This document shows positions 6,807 to 16,514 of a DNA stretch of 40,000 nucleotides, piece by piece. Numbering within the stretch: the first letter of the stretch is position 1; each line of letters starts with the position of its first letter. The notes beneath the pieces are model-generated. The model did not search any database. It was not told the origin of the DNA and saw only the letters and a list, made by a program, of their open reading frames with translations. The position numbers and the translations under genes were made by a program. Source of the stretch: Candidatus Omnitrophota bacterium (GTDB lineage: Bacteria > Omnitrophota > Gorgyraeia > Zapsychrales > Aceulaceae); the NCBI GenBank assembly GCA_029564765.1, contig JAKQPK010000056.1, positions 1 through 40,000 of the forward strand, given 5' to 3'.

Positions 6807-7517
6807 ATGAGCATGGTGAAACGATTTTTAGGATTCTGGCATGAGGCGCCCAAGTCGTGGGATACGGCCGTTCTATCACTTTTTACTTTCTTGATCACAT
6901 TCCAGCCGTATTTCTTGCATGGACGGATCAATATCTTTGAGGTCGGGCTTTATCTTCCCGGGATCAACGCGATATTGCATCATGCGATTCCGTTCCGTGA
7001 TTTTTTCCACCTGCGAGGGCCTTTTGAGCTTTATATCCCTGCCGCGTGGATGCAGATCTTCGGCGCGCATATTGGCGTATTGTACGTGTATTTTTACGCA
7101 GGGACTGTCCTTGGCCTTATCCTCTGTGTTTTGATCGCGAGAGAGCTCTATCAATCAAGGTATGTGTTATATCTTTTTGTTCCTGTTTTGGTGGCACGAA
7201 CCTTTCCGAGGGTTGTTTATCATTTCTGGGGAGGCTTGCGGTATGCGGCAGGCCTTTTGGCTATTTTCTGCGCGATACGTTTTTTTAAGAAAGAACGGTA
7301 TTTCTGGATGCTACTTGCAGGCGTGTCCACAAGCATTGGATTCTTTATTAGCGCTGAGATCGGATTTTGTTCAGCGGCAGGGATCATTGCCGCGCTCTTT
7401 TTTTCGTTCGTTTTCAAGCTTCAGAAGCGATCAATTGTCCTTAAGGGGTTTGGTTTCTATGTTCTAGGCGTTGGACTTGTGACGGTCCCATTCGTGCATT
7501 ATCTTTGGTCGCATTAG
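6807..7517 (+). CDS. GT-C-like membrane protein (copy 2), N-terminal part before in-frame TAG
   Basis: A paralogue of the 5098-6801 product. Shared segments include ITFQPYFLHG, DFFHLRGPFELYIPAAW, VLVARTFPRV and GGLRYAAGLLA. It stops at TAG 7515-7517 after 236 residues. The homology resumes in the same frame immediately after the stop: ALSFYFESVY aligns with ALVPFLETSW of copy 1, with no gap. The TAG sits where copy 1 has a Gly codon. Alone, this half has only the first membrane segments and would lack the C-terminal domain. Interpretations: recent nonsense mutation (pseudogene), sequencing or assembly error, or readthrough. Confidence 0.65.
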   Translation: MSMVKRFLGFWHEAPKSWDTAVLSLFTFLITFQPYFLHGRINIFEVGLYLPGINAILHHAIPFRDFFHLRGPFELYIPAAWMQIFGAHIGVLYVYFYAGTVLGLILCVLIARELYQSRYVLYLFVPVLVARTFPRVVYHFWGGLRYAAGLLAIFCAIRFFKKERYFWMLLAGVSTSIGFFISAEIGFCSAAGIIAALFFSFVFKLQKRSIVLKGFGFYVLGVGLVTVPFVHYLWSH

Positions 7518-8552
7518 GCTCTTTCTTTCTATTTTGAGTCTGTATATGCGATCGTGACCAATATGCAAAATGTGATCGATCCTCATCTTGTTTCGGTTTA
7601 TCCTTGCAATTTGACCGAAGCGATCGCGGCAATGATCAATCCCGCGTCAAAGAATTTCCGGCATATGACCCCAAGCTATCTTTATCTTTTCTTGCTCGGA
7701 TTGCTTTTTTACCGCGCAAAAACAAAGAAATTAACACAGGTGGACGTGGGCCTTGTTTGCTTGGGGGTTTATGGGATCATCATGTACAATAGTTCGTTTC
7801 GCGGGATATGGGCGGCACAGTTTGAAATGGCGCTGCAACCTGAGAAAATATTGTTCTTTTTCATCCTTGAAAAGATCTATTTATTTTTGACCACGCGAAA
7901 AGATCATCTGATAGGGCGTATGGCTCAGCCAGTAGCTTCAGAAAAGAGTAAGTTGCGCGCAAAGCTATCGATAGGGGTGATCTATTTTCTGTTTGCTGCA
8001 TTTTTTATGTCATGCCTTTTTTATTCGATGGAGCGATACTCCAAGCGATTTACGGCATATAAAGTATTGCAAAGGTTTCTTATCGGAAAATCAACAGCAG
8101 GCCTTGTGCCATGCGCTAACGAACCTCATCAAGCGCTTACCATTGGCCGCGCGAAAGGCGTTATCGTTCCAAAAGACCAGGCGCAAGAGCTTGAAGAGGC
8201 AATTCCTCTTATCGAGCGCTTAACAAAGCCAGGAGAGGTCGTCTTTACTTATCCTGAGGTCGGAACATATAATTTTCTTGCGGACAGGCCTTTTTTAGGG
8301 AAATTCCCTCTTGTGACCCTGTCGTGGTTTAGTGACCGTTGGCACCAAGAGATCGTAAACGAGCTTAAGGTCAACCCGCCAAAGATCATCATTATGACAA
8401 AATATTTACCGGATGACTGGAAGGCGGTCTATCTTGGCCTTGAGAAGAACCGTCAAAAATACCAGGAGGTTATGACGTTCGTTGAGGTGCATTATCAAAA
8501 GGTAGCAACGACAGAGCAATCAGATATCTATCAGCGCAAGGGTAAGCAGTGA
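7518..8552 (+). pseudogene. GT-C-like membrane protein (copy 2), C-terminal part after in-frame TAG
   Basis: This continues the copy-2 frame from the codon after TAG 7515-7517. The first internal starts are GTG/ATG codons near 7554-7563. It carries the remaining membrane segments and the soluble C-terminal domain. HFEMALQPEKLLFF of copy 1 corresponds to QFEMALQPEKILFF here, and TYNFLADRPFLGKFPLVTLSW to DYNFLADRPFIGKFPIATFSW. No further stop or frameshift occurs through to TGA/TAA at 8552. With the first half it gives 581 codons, against 567 in copy 1. No convincing Shine-Dalgarno precedes the internal starts, so independent translation is doubtful. Confidence 0.6.
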
Positions 8553-8573
8553 TCTTAAAAGAAGGAGAGTGGT

Positions 8574-9299
8574 GTGGGAAATAAAAAGAGCGTGCTCCAA
8601 AAGCGGGTCATAAAAATTAAAGGAGCCCTTAAATTTTTTTATTCGGCTGTATGTTTGCGGTTCACTCGCTTGAATCAGCGATGGCTTTTGGATCGATCGC
8701 AAAAACTTAAGATCGACAGGCTTCATGTTGGCTGCGGGAACATTTTATTGCGCGGCTGGCTCAATATTACCTTTGAGCCACGTGAAGAATATGGCATTAT
8801 CCGGAAAAAGGGCGAGGCGCTGTGGCTGAACTACAATCTTCTTAAGAAATGGCCTTTCGTGGACCGGTCCATTCAATTTGTTGCTGGAAGTCATTGTATC
8901 GAGCATCTTGACCTCAACGGCGGGATTTTTTTCTTTAAGGAAGCCTACCGCGTGATGAGAGAAGGGGGAGTGCTTCGCATCAGCTGTCCTGACCTTCGGA
9001 CGTACGCGGAAAATTATATTAAAAATAATCGGGAATTTTTTGACGATCCTTTCATTCGTGAGGCGTGCACATTTAAGAACGCGCTGACGCCTGGAGAGAT
9101 CTTTGCCGCGAAAGCCTATGATAGCGGAGGAGCTCACAAGTGGTTCTATGATTTTGATTCTTTAAAGCACTTGATGGAGCTTGCTGGGTTTCGTCGGATC
9201 GAAAGAACAACGCGCCGCGCAGGCAATATCCCTGATATCGATCAGATCGAGTTCTCCGCGCGGGAGATCGAATCAGTCTACGTCGAAGCGATAAAATAA
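8574..9299 (+). CDS. SAM-dependent methyltransferase (class I)
   Basis: This 241-residue protein starts at GTG 8574, chosen because GAAGGAG (8561-8567) lies 6 nt upstream. Motif I is DRLHVGCGNILLRGWLNI, followed by FVAGSHCIEHLDLNGGIFFFKEAYRVM and VMREGGVLRISCPDL. This is the same general family as the 4476 enzyme and common in glycan clusters. A basic N-terminal stretch of ~45 residues precedes the Rossmann core, which could place it at the membrane. The tandem GT-C pair lies directly upstream, so the four genes form a methyltransferase-GT-GT-methyltransferase block. The substrate is unknown. Confidence 0.78.
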   Translation: MGNKKSVLQKRVIKIKGALKFFYSAVCLRFTRLNQRWLLDRSQKLKIDRLHVGCGNILLRGWLNITFEPREEYGIIRKKGEALWLNYNLLKKWPFVDRSIQFVAGSHCIEHLDLNGGIFFFKEAYRVMREGGVLRISCPDLRTYAENYIKNNREFFDDPFIREACTFKNALTPGEIFAAKAYDSGGAHKWFYDFDSLKHLMELAGFRRIERTTRRAGNIPDIDQIEFSAREIESVYVEAIK

Positions 9300-9306
9300 A
9301 CAATTC

Positions 9307-10185
9307 ATGAGCAAACGTCACGCACCTTTTCTTTTTGAGCTATTCTGTCTTCTGGCGGATAATCGTCGAGGCGAGGCGGAAGTCCTGCGGGAATTTCTTT
9401 CGAGTCTTGGCATTAACCCTTTTGATATCATTATCGTTGAGAAAGCTGGCCTTTTGCGTGTCCTCGTTTATTTTACGGACCGGATTCTTGCTCAGAAAGC
9501 GCGTCGAAAAGCCAATACCTTTTTGCACGGGAAGGTACGCTTTAAGGTCCGCAAGATCCGCAACGAGAGCTGGAAGGTCAAGACCGCCAAGAACTTTTCT
9601 ATCTTTGCTTTAACAAAAAGATTCGATGTTGTTCCTTCCTGGAGGCGCAGGGCGTATCGTAAGACCTCTCGGACGCCGATCATCATCGATTCTATCAATG
9701 CCTTCGGGACGGGTTTGCACGAAACAACCAGCTTCATGGCTCAGCTTGTGGAGCGCCAGGCGCAGAGGTTCCAAACTTTTCTGGACATCGGGACAGGGAC
9801 GGGCCTTTTGGCGATGATCGCGCTTCATTGCGGCGCAAAGAAAGTTGTAGGGATCGATTTTGATCGAGATGCTGTCGTTGCGGCTCGGCGGAATCTTAAA
9901 GTGAACGGGTTTGATCCCATGCAAGCCAGACACGGCAATATTGAGACATATCATACTCAAAAGCCTTTTGAGTTCGTTGCGGCCAATTTGATCACGCGTG
10001 ATCTGATAAAGTATAAGCGACAGATCCTTGCCACAGTTTCTAGGGGTGGTTTTTTAGCGATCTCCGGCATCATGATCGAGAACGCGCCGCTTGTCCGCAA
10101 GGCCTTTCATGCGCGTCGGCTGCGGTGCATAAAAATATGCAAAGGCGAACAGTGGGTTGCCTTTCTTTACCAGAAAGCCCTGTAA
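9307..10185 (+). CDS. prmA: Ribosomal protein L11 methyltransferase (PrmA)
   Basis: PrmA trimethylates amino groups of ribosomal protein L11 in the cytoplasm using SAM. The 292-residue length and two-part layout fit: a divergent N-terminal substrate-recognition region (residues ~1-110), then the methyltransferase domain. That domain has the PrmA-specific [11 protein letters not shown] motif followed by [27 protein letters not shown] (motif I) and [14 protein letters not shown], where the canonical motif is VANILADxL. The N-terminal part is more basic than usual. Its stop overlaps the ATG of the GGQ protein (TAATG), so the two translation-related genes are coupled. Confidence 0.82.
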   Translation: MSKRHAPFLFELFCLLADNRRGEAEVLREFLSSLGINPFDIIIVEKAGLLRVLVYFTDRILAQKARRKANTFLHGKVRFKVRKIRNESWKVKTAKNFSIFALTKRFDVVPSWRRRAYRKTSRTPIIIDSINAFGTGLHETTSFMAQLVERQAQRFQTFLDIGTGTGLLAMIALHCGAKKVVGIDFDRDAVVAARRNLKVNGFDPMQARHGNIETYHTQKPFEFVAANLITRDLIKYKRQILATVSRGGFLAISGIMIENAPLVRKAFHARRLRCIKICKGEQWVAFLYQKAL

Positions 10186-10616
10186 TGTCATTTGCTAACG
10201 TGAATTCCTCTAAAGAGCAAGAACTTTATCGGCGCATGCAGCAGCTTCGTGTCCAGGAAAAGGATATTGAGGAAAGCTTTGTGCGTTCTTCAGGCCCTGG
10301 AGGACAAAATGTCAACAAGGTTTCTACCTGTGTTGTCCTTGTGCATCGTCCCACAGGGATCATCGTTAAATGTCAAGAGTCACGCCTGCAAGGCCTGAAT
10401 CGCTTTTTGGCCCGTCGCATTTTATTAGATAGGATTGAGCGAAGGCAAAAAGGATTTGTTCAGGCTGAGCGCGACCGCGCTGAAAAGATCCGCCGCCAGA
10501 AACGTCAACGTTCTAGGCGCGCAAAAGAAAAAATGTTAGAGCACAAACATAAGCATTCAGAAAAGAAAGATATGCGCAAGCGTTTGTCTCCCGCTCGGCT
10601 TGAGGCCCATTTTTAA
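10185..10616 (+). CDS. Release-factor-like GGQ peptidyl-tRNA hydrolase (RF-1 domain, ArfB/PrfH type)
   Basis: I place the start at ATG 10185, one base overlapping the prmA stop. The 143-residue protein has the class I release factor catalytic loop [17 protein letters not shown], with GGQ at residues 39-41. [12 protein letters not shown] and a long basic C-terminal helix ([20 protein letters not shown]) follow. It lacks the codon-recognition domains of RF1/RF2. Proteins of this shape rescue stalled ribosomes by hydrolysing peptidyl-tRNA, with the basic tail lying in the mRNA channel. Whether it acts like ArfB or like PrfH cannot be decided here; no RtcB partner is adjacent, which mildly favours ArfB-type rescue. 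Confidence 0.8.
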   Translation: MSFANVNSSKEQELYRRMQQLRVQEKDIEESFVRSSGPGGQNVNKVSTCVVLVHRPTGIIVKCQESRLQGLNRFLARRILLDRIERRQKGFVQAERDRAEKIRRQKRQRSRRAKEKMLEHKHKHSEKKDMRKRLSPARLEAHF

Positions 10617-10619
10617 TCC

Positions 10620-11669
10620 ATGCTATCTATCGATCGGACCCCAAAAAGTATATTCGTTATCACCTTGATCCTTTTTGCGGGAGGGGTTTCTTATTACGGC
10701 CACTCTTTTTTCTCCCGGCAAAGGATACATTATCATCAGGAGCAGTTTTTGCTGGGCACGGTCGTTCGCGTTAATATTTGCGGCACGCGTCAAAACAAGC
10801 AAAAAGTTCTTGATGCCTTCGACAGGGTATGGCAGCGTGTCCAAACGATCAATGACCGCTTAAGCGTTTACTGTGCACATAGCGATATCACGCGGATCAA
10901 TGAGTCATACCCTAAGACGGTGAAAGTCCACTCTGAGACAGCTGCTGTTTTGCGCATTGCCAAAGATCACTGTCAGAGAACGGATGGTGTTTTTGATATC
11001 ACTGTGGCGCCGTTTTTGGAACTGTGGAGAACGGCCCAAGAAAAGAAGCAATATCCTTCACAAGGGTTGGTCAGTGTCATTTCGGCAGCGGTTGGGTGCG
11101 ACAAGGTCGAGATCCTGTCGGGAGATTATGTGCGCTTGACACATCCACAGACAAGGATCGATCTTAGTGGTATGGGTCAGGGCTATGCTGCGGATGAGGC
11201 CGCGCGGATCCTTCAACAGCAGGGATTTCAGGATTTCTTAGTTGATATGGGAGGGGAGATCGTTGCCCGCGGACGCAATGCGCGTGGCCAGCCTTGGCGT
11301 GTGGGCGTTAAGGATCCTGTCGATCCTTATAAGCTTATGAGCACCGTGACCATAAGCGATAAAGCCGTATCTACATCCGGCAACTATGAGAAGTATTTTG
11401 AGATCGCGGGAACAAATTATTCCCATATTATTGATCCAAGGAGCGGCTATCCTCAACAAGAGATCATGAGCGCGACCGTTGTAACCCAGAACGCGACCCA
11501 GGCAGATATTTTTTCAACAGTGATCTGCGCGCTTGGGCGAGAGCAGGGCCTAAAGCTTCTTCAGCGCCTGGATCCGAGCGCTGGTGTTTTGATCGTTGAA
11601 AAAAGCGCTGGAGAAAATGTCAAGCTATACCAGAACCGCAGCTATAAAAACCTATCGGCCCATCCTTAA
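10620..11669 (+). CDS. apbE: FAD:protein FMN transferase (ApbE)
   Basis: ApbE transfers FMN from FAD to Thr residues of proteins such as RnfG/NqrC, outside the inner membrane. The 349-residue protein has an N-terminal hydrophobic anchor (SIFVITLILFAGGVSYY). The ApbE core includes FLLGTVVRV, DGVFDITVAPFLELW, IDLSGMGQGYAADEAARIL, FLVDMGGEI, STSGNYEKYF and YSHIIDPRSGYP, then a metal-site region QADIFSTVICALG. The GMGQGY variant replaces the more usual GGIAKGY. There is no lipobox Cys, so anchoring is by the N-terminal helix. No rnf or nqr genes are in the window. Confidence 0.88.
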   Translation: MLSIDRTPKSIFVITLILFAGGVSYYGHSFFSRQRIHYHQEQFLLGTVVRVNICGTRQNKQKVLDAFDRVWQRVQTINDRLSVYCAHSDITRINESYPKTVKVHSETAAVLRIAKDHCQRTDGVFDITVAPFLELWRTAQEKKQYPSQGLVSVISAAVGCDKVEILSGDYVRLTHPQTRIDLSGMGQGYAADEAARILQQQGFQDFLVDMGGEIVARGRNARGQPWRVGVKDPVDPYKLMSTVTISDKAVSTSGNYEKYFEIAGTNYSHIIDPRSGYPQQEIMSATVVTQNATQADIFSTVICALGREQGLKLLQRLDPSAGVLIVEKSAGENVKLYQNRSYKNLSAHP

Positions 11670-11740
11670 GATCTGTCTGCGTTCTTCTGGCCGCTGATCC
11701 TTGGCAGGGGACGCTTGAGGCAAAAAACCAGGATATAACA

Positions 11741-11768
11741 TTCCAACAGATAAGTTTTCTGCTATAAT
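11741..11768 (+). promoter_or_regulatory. Promoter upstream of glgP
   Basis: A perfect -10 (TATAAT, 11763-11768) with a weak -35 (TTCCAA, 11741-11746; 16-nt spacer) lies in the 147-nt gap after apbE. The predicted leader is ~40 nt, ending in a GGGAG Shine-Dalgarno 5-6 nt before ATG 11817. Nothing else was recognised in the gap. Confidence 0.5.
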
Positions 11769-11816
11769 ACACTCGCTCGCATACCTTCTGAAATATTATA
11801 AAACCCGGGAGATATT

Positions 11817-13853
11817 ATGTCTGGATCGCAGAACGAAAAGAGCTTTTCTTACGAAGATTTTGTTGGTGGTATTGAATCGTTTCAAGAAAAGTATCAGAAC
11901 GAGATCAACGAAAAGGAATATTTTGGCTTCCCTCTAAAGCCGATCTTGGCGGCGGAAGAACGGCTTTACCGCAAGAGTATCCCTTCTATCGCTTATTTTT
12001 CCATGGAGTACGGCCTCGCGCCCAGTATTTATAATTCATTTCAGCTCAAGAAACCTTTGAGCGAGCAAAATAAATTTTATCAGCATGAGGTCTTTTCGAA
12101 CCATTGGCTTTGTGATTATATCTTCCGCGTTGAGATCAACAAGCTTTTAGATATCCCTATCTATGGCGGAGGCTTGGGTGTCCTAGCGGGCGATACCCTT
12201 AAGAGCGTCGCAGATCTTGGATTCTCTTTGGTGGGTATTGGTATTTTGTGGGGAAAAGGATACTTTAAGCAGAACTTTTGGTATAAGCACGGTCAAGTCC
12301 CCGAGGAGCTTCAATGGGATCCATGGACGTACCCTGGCCTGATCCCTTTAAAGAATATCGTAACGTTTAACACAAAGGAAGGGCCGATCTATCTGCGCGT
12401 ATGGAAATATTATGTTTACAGTTTTGATAAAAAACAGGCCATGCCTCTTATATTGCTTGATTCTAACCTGCCGCAGAATAAGGAGTATTTTCGTCAGCTG
12501 ACCGGACAGCTGTATCGTAGTGATAACGCCTGGTGGAAGATCATCCAGCGTACCATCCTTGGGATCGGTGGCATGAAATCACTGGACAGCCTAGGCTATT
12601 CCATCGATCGTTATCATCTCAACGAAGGCCACGCGGCTTTCGCGATCCTTGAAAAATATATGCAGTTATCAGATAAGAACAATTTGGAACCGATCCGTAA
12701 TAATTTTATCTTTACATGTCATACGCCGGTTGCCGCCGGGCATGACCGATTCGCGATCTCTGACGTTGCCAACGTGCTGGAGCCGCATTACGTGCAGGCG
12801 GCGGAGATGTTTGGCAAGGAGAGCTATCAGTCTGGGGAGATTAACTTGACGTACATGGCGCTGAACAATTGCAACAAGGTCAATGCCGTCGCCCAAAAGC
12901 ATGGGGAGGTCATGCGCATCCAATTCCCGGGTTATGCGCAGAAGATCCAGGCGATCACCAATGGTGTCCACGCGTACACATGGTCTTCCGACAGCTTCCA
13001 GAAACTATTCGACAAGTACAAAGCGAGCATCGGTGATTGGGATAAGAATCCTTGCTGTCTTGAGAATGTCCGCAAGCTTTCCAAGGACGCGCAATTCCGT
13101 AAGGATCTTTTCGATGCTCACCAAGTGAACAAGCGCAATCTTCTGAGCTTGATCCGCCGATGGCAATTGCGAGATGATGTTTTCACGATCTGTTGGGCGC
13201 GTCGTATCGCTAACTATAAACGCCCAGCTCTTGTTTTGCATAAGATAGAGCATCTTATTGAGCTTGCCAGAGAAGTTGGCCCGATCCAGATCATCATGGC
13301 TGGCAAGGCTCATCCCAATGACAATATCGGAGGCGTGCGCATTGATGAGATCTTTGATCAGATCGACAAACTCAATCATTATAAGGAGATCATCCGCGTG
13401 CTCATTCTGGAAAACTATGATACCTATTTCGGAAAGTTGTTGACGAATTCCGTTGACGTTTGGCTGAACAATCCTTTGCCGCCTTTTGAAGCCTCAGGAA
13501 CAAGCGGTATGAAGGCGATCATTAATGGTGTGCTACAGATGACGACATCGGATGGCTGGGTCGTGGAAGCGGAGAATGATGATATCGGCTGGATCTTTGG
13601 GTATCGTCATCAGGGAACTGATATCGGCAGCGAATCGGATCTTCGCCTCGATGAGGATTCAGACGCCTTGTACGATGTCTTGGAGCAGGCGATGCGGTTA
13701 TACTACCAGACAATAAAGAACGGGCGTATCAATTGCGAGACCGCATGGATCGATAAAATGATCAACTGCATTGCCAAGAGCGCTTTTTTTAATACGCATC
13801 GCATGGTGGAAGAATACAACGCCAAGATGTGGCAAACAGCCCGGGAGCGATGA
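11817..13853 (+). CDS. glgP: Alpha-glucan (glycogen) phosphorylase
   Basis: This PLP-dependent GT35 enzyme releases glucose-1-phosphate from glycogen in the cytoplasm. At 678 residues it is a short form, with a reduced N-terminal regulatory region compared with ~800-residue enzymes. Family motifs run in order: [30 protein letters not shown] (glucose site), [60 protein letters not shown] and [28 protein letters not shown]566 in GTSGMK is at the PLP lysine position. It has its own promoter and leads thyA-folA. A ParA with a glycogen-binding domain lies upstream in the window. Confidence 0.92.
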   Translation: MSGSQNEKSFSYEDFVGGIESFQEKYQNEINEKEYFGFPLKPILAAEERLYRKSIPSIAYFSMEYGLAPSIYNSFQLKKPLSEQNKFYQHEVFSNHWLCDYIFRVEINKLLDIPIYGGGLGVLAGDTLKSVADLGFSLVGIGILWGKGYFKQNFWYKHGQVPEELQWDPWTYPGLIPLKNIVTFNTKEGPIYLRVWKYYVYSFDKKQAMPLILLDSNLPQNKEYFRQLTGQLYRSDNAWWKIIQRTILGIGGMKSLDSLGYSIDRYHLNEGHAAFAILEKYMQLSDKNNLEPIRNNFIFTCHTPVAAGHDRFAISDVANVLEPHYVQAAEMFGKESYQSGEINLTYMALNNCNKVNAVAQKHGEVMRIQFPGYAQKIQAITNGVHAYTWSSDSFQKLFDKYKASIGDWDKNPCCLENVRKLSKDAQFRKDLFDAHQVNKRNLLSLIRRWQLRDDVFTICWARRIANYKRPALVLHKIEHLIELAREVGPIQIIMAGKAHPNDNIGGVRIDEIFDQIDKLNHYKEIIRVLILENYDTYFGKLLTNSVDVWLNNPLPPFEASGTSGMKAIINGVLQMTTSDGWVVEAENDDIGWIFGYRHQGTDIGSESDLRLDEDSDALYDVLEQAMRLYYQTIKNGRINCETAWIDKMINCIAKSAFFNTHRMVEEYNAKMWQTARER

Positions 13854-13863
13854 GAGCAAGATC

Positions 13864-14679
13864 ATGAAGCAATATCTTGAATTGATCCAGCATGTTCTGG
13901 ACCATGGCGAGCGAAAAGAGGATCGGACAGGAACAGGGACCCTTTCACTGTTTGGTTGCCAGAAAAAATACGATTTGCGTCAAGGGTTCCCGATCTTGAC
14001 AACAAAAAAAGTTCTCTTCGATGCTGTTGTCCGAGAGCTGTTATGGTTTTTGAAAGGCGCGACCAATATCAATGATGGCCTTAAGGCCTATACGCCTATT
14101 TGGAACGCGTGGGCCGATCCTCAAGGGGAGCTGGGACCGGTCTATGGTTATCAGTGGCGTCAATGGGAAAAGTTCGTATTAGATCCTGCGACTGGGCAGT
14201 ATCGCAAAGAGCATGTTGACCAGATCCAGGAAGCTATTGACCTGATCAAAAACAACCCAGATTCCCGACGGATCATTGTCAACGCTTGGAATGTGGCTGA
14301 TATTGAGCGCATGGCCTTGCCGCCATGTCATATGATGTTCCAATTTTATGTTGTCAATGGCCGTTTGGATTGTCAGCTTTATCAGCGCTCAGCGGATCTT
14401 GCCCTCGGCGTCCCTTTTAACATCGCCAGCTATGCGCTTTTGATGACCATGGTCGCTCAGGAGTGTGGCTTGCAGCCGGGTATCTTTACGCATACCATTG
14501 GCGATGCGCATATCTATCTTAACCATGTTGACGGGCTCAAGATACAGTTGGCCAGGGTGCCAAAACCGCTGCCCCAGCTGAAGGTCGCTTTCAAACCGAT
14601 CTTCGATATCCAATTTGAGGACATTGTCCTTGAGAATTATCAATATGACCCTTTTATTAAATTTCCTATCGCCGTTTAA
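13864..14679 (+). CDS. thyA: Thymidylate synthase (ThyA)
   Basis: ThyA makes dTMP from dUMP with methylene-tetrahydrofolate as methyl donor. I choose ATG 13864, 10 nt after the glgP stop, because [15 protein letters not shown] is the canonical N-terminus and gives the usual 271 residues. Visible active-site elements are R21 (DRTGTGT), the RR pair at 135-136 (phosphate), catalytic C155 in [13 protein letters not shown], and the [13 protein letters not shown] substrate loop. The C-terminus PIAV is canonical. The downstream folA regenerates tetrahydrofolate from the dihydrofolate produced, which explains the pairing. Confidence 0.95.
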   Translation: MKQYLELIQHVLDHGERKEDRTGTGTLSLFGCQKKYDLRQGFPILTTKKVLFDAVVRELLWFLKGATNINDGLKAYTPIWNAWADPQGELGPVYGYQWRQWEKFVLDPATGQYRKEHVDQIQEAIDLIKNNPDSRRIIVNAWNVADIERMALPPCHMMFQFYVVNGRLDCQLYQRSADLALGVPFNIASYALLMTMVAQECGLQPGIFTHTIGDAHIYLNHVDGLKIQLARVPKPLPQLKVAFKPIFDIQFEDIVLENYQYDPFIKFPIAV

Positions 14680-14684
14680 GTGCT

Positions 14685-15224
14685 ATGTTGAAAACATTTG
14701 ATATTATCGTAGCGGCAGACCAAAACAACGGTATCGGCAAGAATGGCGTTCTTCCGTGGGATTTGCCGGAAGATATGAAGCATTTTAAAACCATAACACT
14801 TGCAGTTGCAGATGCGACGCGGAAGAATGCTGTCATTATGGGGCGAAAAACTTGGGAGTCGATCCCAGAAAGATTCCGCCCCTTATCAGGCCGACTGAAT
14901 GTCGTTTTGACAACGAGCCGTGATTATCCGTTACCTTCATCGGTTTTTAGGGCTTACAGCCTTGATGTCGCGCTTGATGAGCTTTCAAGCGAGCAGTATG
15001 ATTGTCTGATCGATCACGTGTTCGTCATTGGCGGGGCAAGTGTTTATGCTCAAGCCATCGAGCACCCACAATGCCGCAAGATCTTTCTTACGCGTATTGG
15101 ATCAGATTTTGGTTGTGACGCATTTTTCCCTTTGATCGATCAAAGATTTCATCTCATTGATCGCTCCTCCACGCATGGACAAGGAGCTGTCCCGTACCAA
15201 TTTCTGGTCTATGAACGGCAGTAA
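14685..15224 (+). CDS. folA: Dihydrofolate reductase (FolA)
   Basis: FolA reduces dihydrofolate to tetrahydrofolate with NADPH. The 179-residue protein shows IVAADQNNGIGKNGVLPWDLPEDMKHFK, with the acidic active-site residue in LPEDM. NAVIMGRKTWESIP (NADPH site), LNVVLTTSRDY and HVFVIGGASVYAQAI follow, with IFLTRI near the end. It lies 5 nt after thyA. It is slightly longer than the ~160-residue E. coli enzyme, mostly from insertions around residues 35-45 and 100-110. Confidence 0.95.
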   Translation: MLKTFDIIVAADQNNGIGKNGVLPWDLPEDMKHFKTITLAVADATRKNAVIMGRKTWESIPERFRPLSGRLNVVLTTSRDYPLPSSVFRAYSLDVALDELSSEQYDCLIDHVFVIGGASVYAQAIEHPQCRKIFLTRIGSDFGCDAFFPLIDQRFHLIDRSSTHGQGAVPYQFLVYERQ

Positions 15225-15263
15225 ATTCTTTGGAACGCCGTAGATTTTTTCGACGTTCTCTTT

Positions 15264-15269
15264 TATAAT
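15264..15269 (+). promoter_or_regulatory. Candidate -10 element before the REC-EAL gene
   Basis: A perfect TATAAT, 43 nt before ATG 15313, lies in the 88-nt gap after folA; no good -35 is visible. A loose GAACG/CGTTC stem precedes it but has no clean U-tract. Confidence 0.35.
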
Positions 15270-15312
15270 AAATTAATAGTAATAATGAAAAAGATAAACT
15301 TTGGGATCTTAA

Positions 15313-16464
15313 ATGAAAAAGAAAAAAGTTTTAATTGTCGATGATGAAAAAAATGTAGCTAAGACACTCGTTCTGCTCTTAGAAACGCGTGGCTATGCGA
15401 TAGATGTCGCCGAGACAGGACAGCAAGCGCTCCAGAAAGCCACGCAGAAACCTGACATTATCTTGCTTGACCTCGTTTTGCCGGATATTTCTGGATTTGA
15501 GATCTGCCGTAAGTTGCGCGAACAGAAAGATACAAAACAGATCCCTATCATCATTCTTTCGGTGCGTTATCTTTATGAAGACAAGATCGAGGGATTGTAC
15601 CTAGGCGCTGATGACTACATCACGAAGCCTTTTGAATATGAAGAGTTGTTCGCGCGGATGGAAGCGGTCATGCGTCGACGGGAGGCGTTCGATTCAGACA
15701 CCGAGGAACAGAACGCCATGATCGTGGAGTTGCGCACGATCATCGATAAACAGCTTTTGATCCCGTTCTTTCAGCCGATCTTTTATCTTAAGCCATTCCG
15801 TCTTTGCGGGCTAGAGGTCCTGAGCCGCCCACCTGCGAAAAGCATCTTAGCGAATCCAGAGGTTCTTTTTGCCGCGGCTTTACGCTTCGGCGTGTATTAT
15901 GATCTGGAGATCCTAGGTTGGCGCAAGGCCATGCAGGAGATATTGCGCAGTGATTACCAGGATAAGATCTTTCTGAATTCAAATCCGTATTTGGTTGAAA
16001 GTACTGAGTTTTCTCGTATCCGTACCCTCATTGAAAGCTTTAACATCGACAAGCATCGCATCGTATTTGAGATCACAGAGAGATCAGCGATCAAAGACTA
16101 CCGCATCTTTTTTGACCGCTTAAAAGAATATCAGCGGACGGGCTTTGGCGTCGCGATCGATGATATCGGAGGCGGTTACGCGAGCTTAGAATCGATCGTT
16201 GAGATCTTACCGCAATTCGTCAAGATTGATATGAGCATCATCCGAGACTTGGACACGAATTCGCTTAAGCGCAGCATGGTTCGTTTTATCGTTGGGCTCT
16301 GCAAGGAGAACAATATTACCTGTGTCGCTGAAGGGATCGAGCGCCAAGAAGAGCTCAATGTTCTTCTTGAGCTTGGTATTGACGCTGGCCAAGGTTATTT
16401 ATTAGGCATGCCATCTCCGGTGATCAATATTCAAGAAATTTCTCGGCGGGATCTTTCGATTTAA
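15313..16464 (+). CDS. REC-EAL response regulator (c-di-GMP phosphodiesterase)
   Basis: Residues 1-120 are a receiver domain: acidic pair D10-D11, phosphoacceptor D53 in LLDLVLPDISG, and Lys in DDYITKPF. Residues ~138-383 are an EAL domain that hydrolyses c-di-GMP to pGpG. The EAL signature reads LEVLSR (ExLxR intact). Other catalytic positions are visible: NSNP, ITERS, the IDDIGGGYASL loop, FVKIDMSII and CVAEGIER. All metal and catalytic residues look intact, so activity is likely. No GGDEF domain is present and no histidine kinase is adjacent, so it is an orphan regulator with its own probable promoter. Confidence 0.9.
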   Translation: MKKKKVLIVDDEKNVAKTLVLLLETRGYAIDVAETGQQALQKATQKPDIILLDLVLPDISGFEICRKLREQKDTKQIPIIILSVRYLYEDKIEGLYLGADDYITKPFEYEELFARMEAVMRRREAFDSDTEEQNAMIVELRTIIDKQLLIPFFQPIFYLKPFRLCGLEVLSRPPAKSILANPEVLFAAALRFGVYYDLEILGWRKAMQEILRSDYQDKIFLNSNPYLVESTEFSRIRTLIESFNIDKHRIVFEITERSAIKDYRIFFDRLKEYQRTGFGVAIDDIGGGYASLESIVEILPQFVKIDMSIIRDLDTNSLKRSMVRFIVGLCKENNITCVAEGIERQEELNVLLELGIDAGQGYLLGMPSPVINIQEISRRDLSI

Positions 16465-16514
16465 TAGATTAAATCCTTGATCAAACCCTTAGCAATCAAC
16501 AACAACCTTTTGTC

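Noticed and set aside
15233-15258. GAACG/CGTTC hairpin after folA as a terminator
   Set aside because: The stem has a mismatch, the loop contains the T-run, and no clean U-tract follows.
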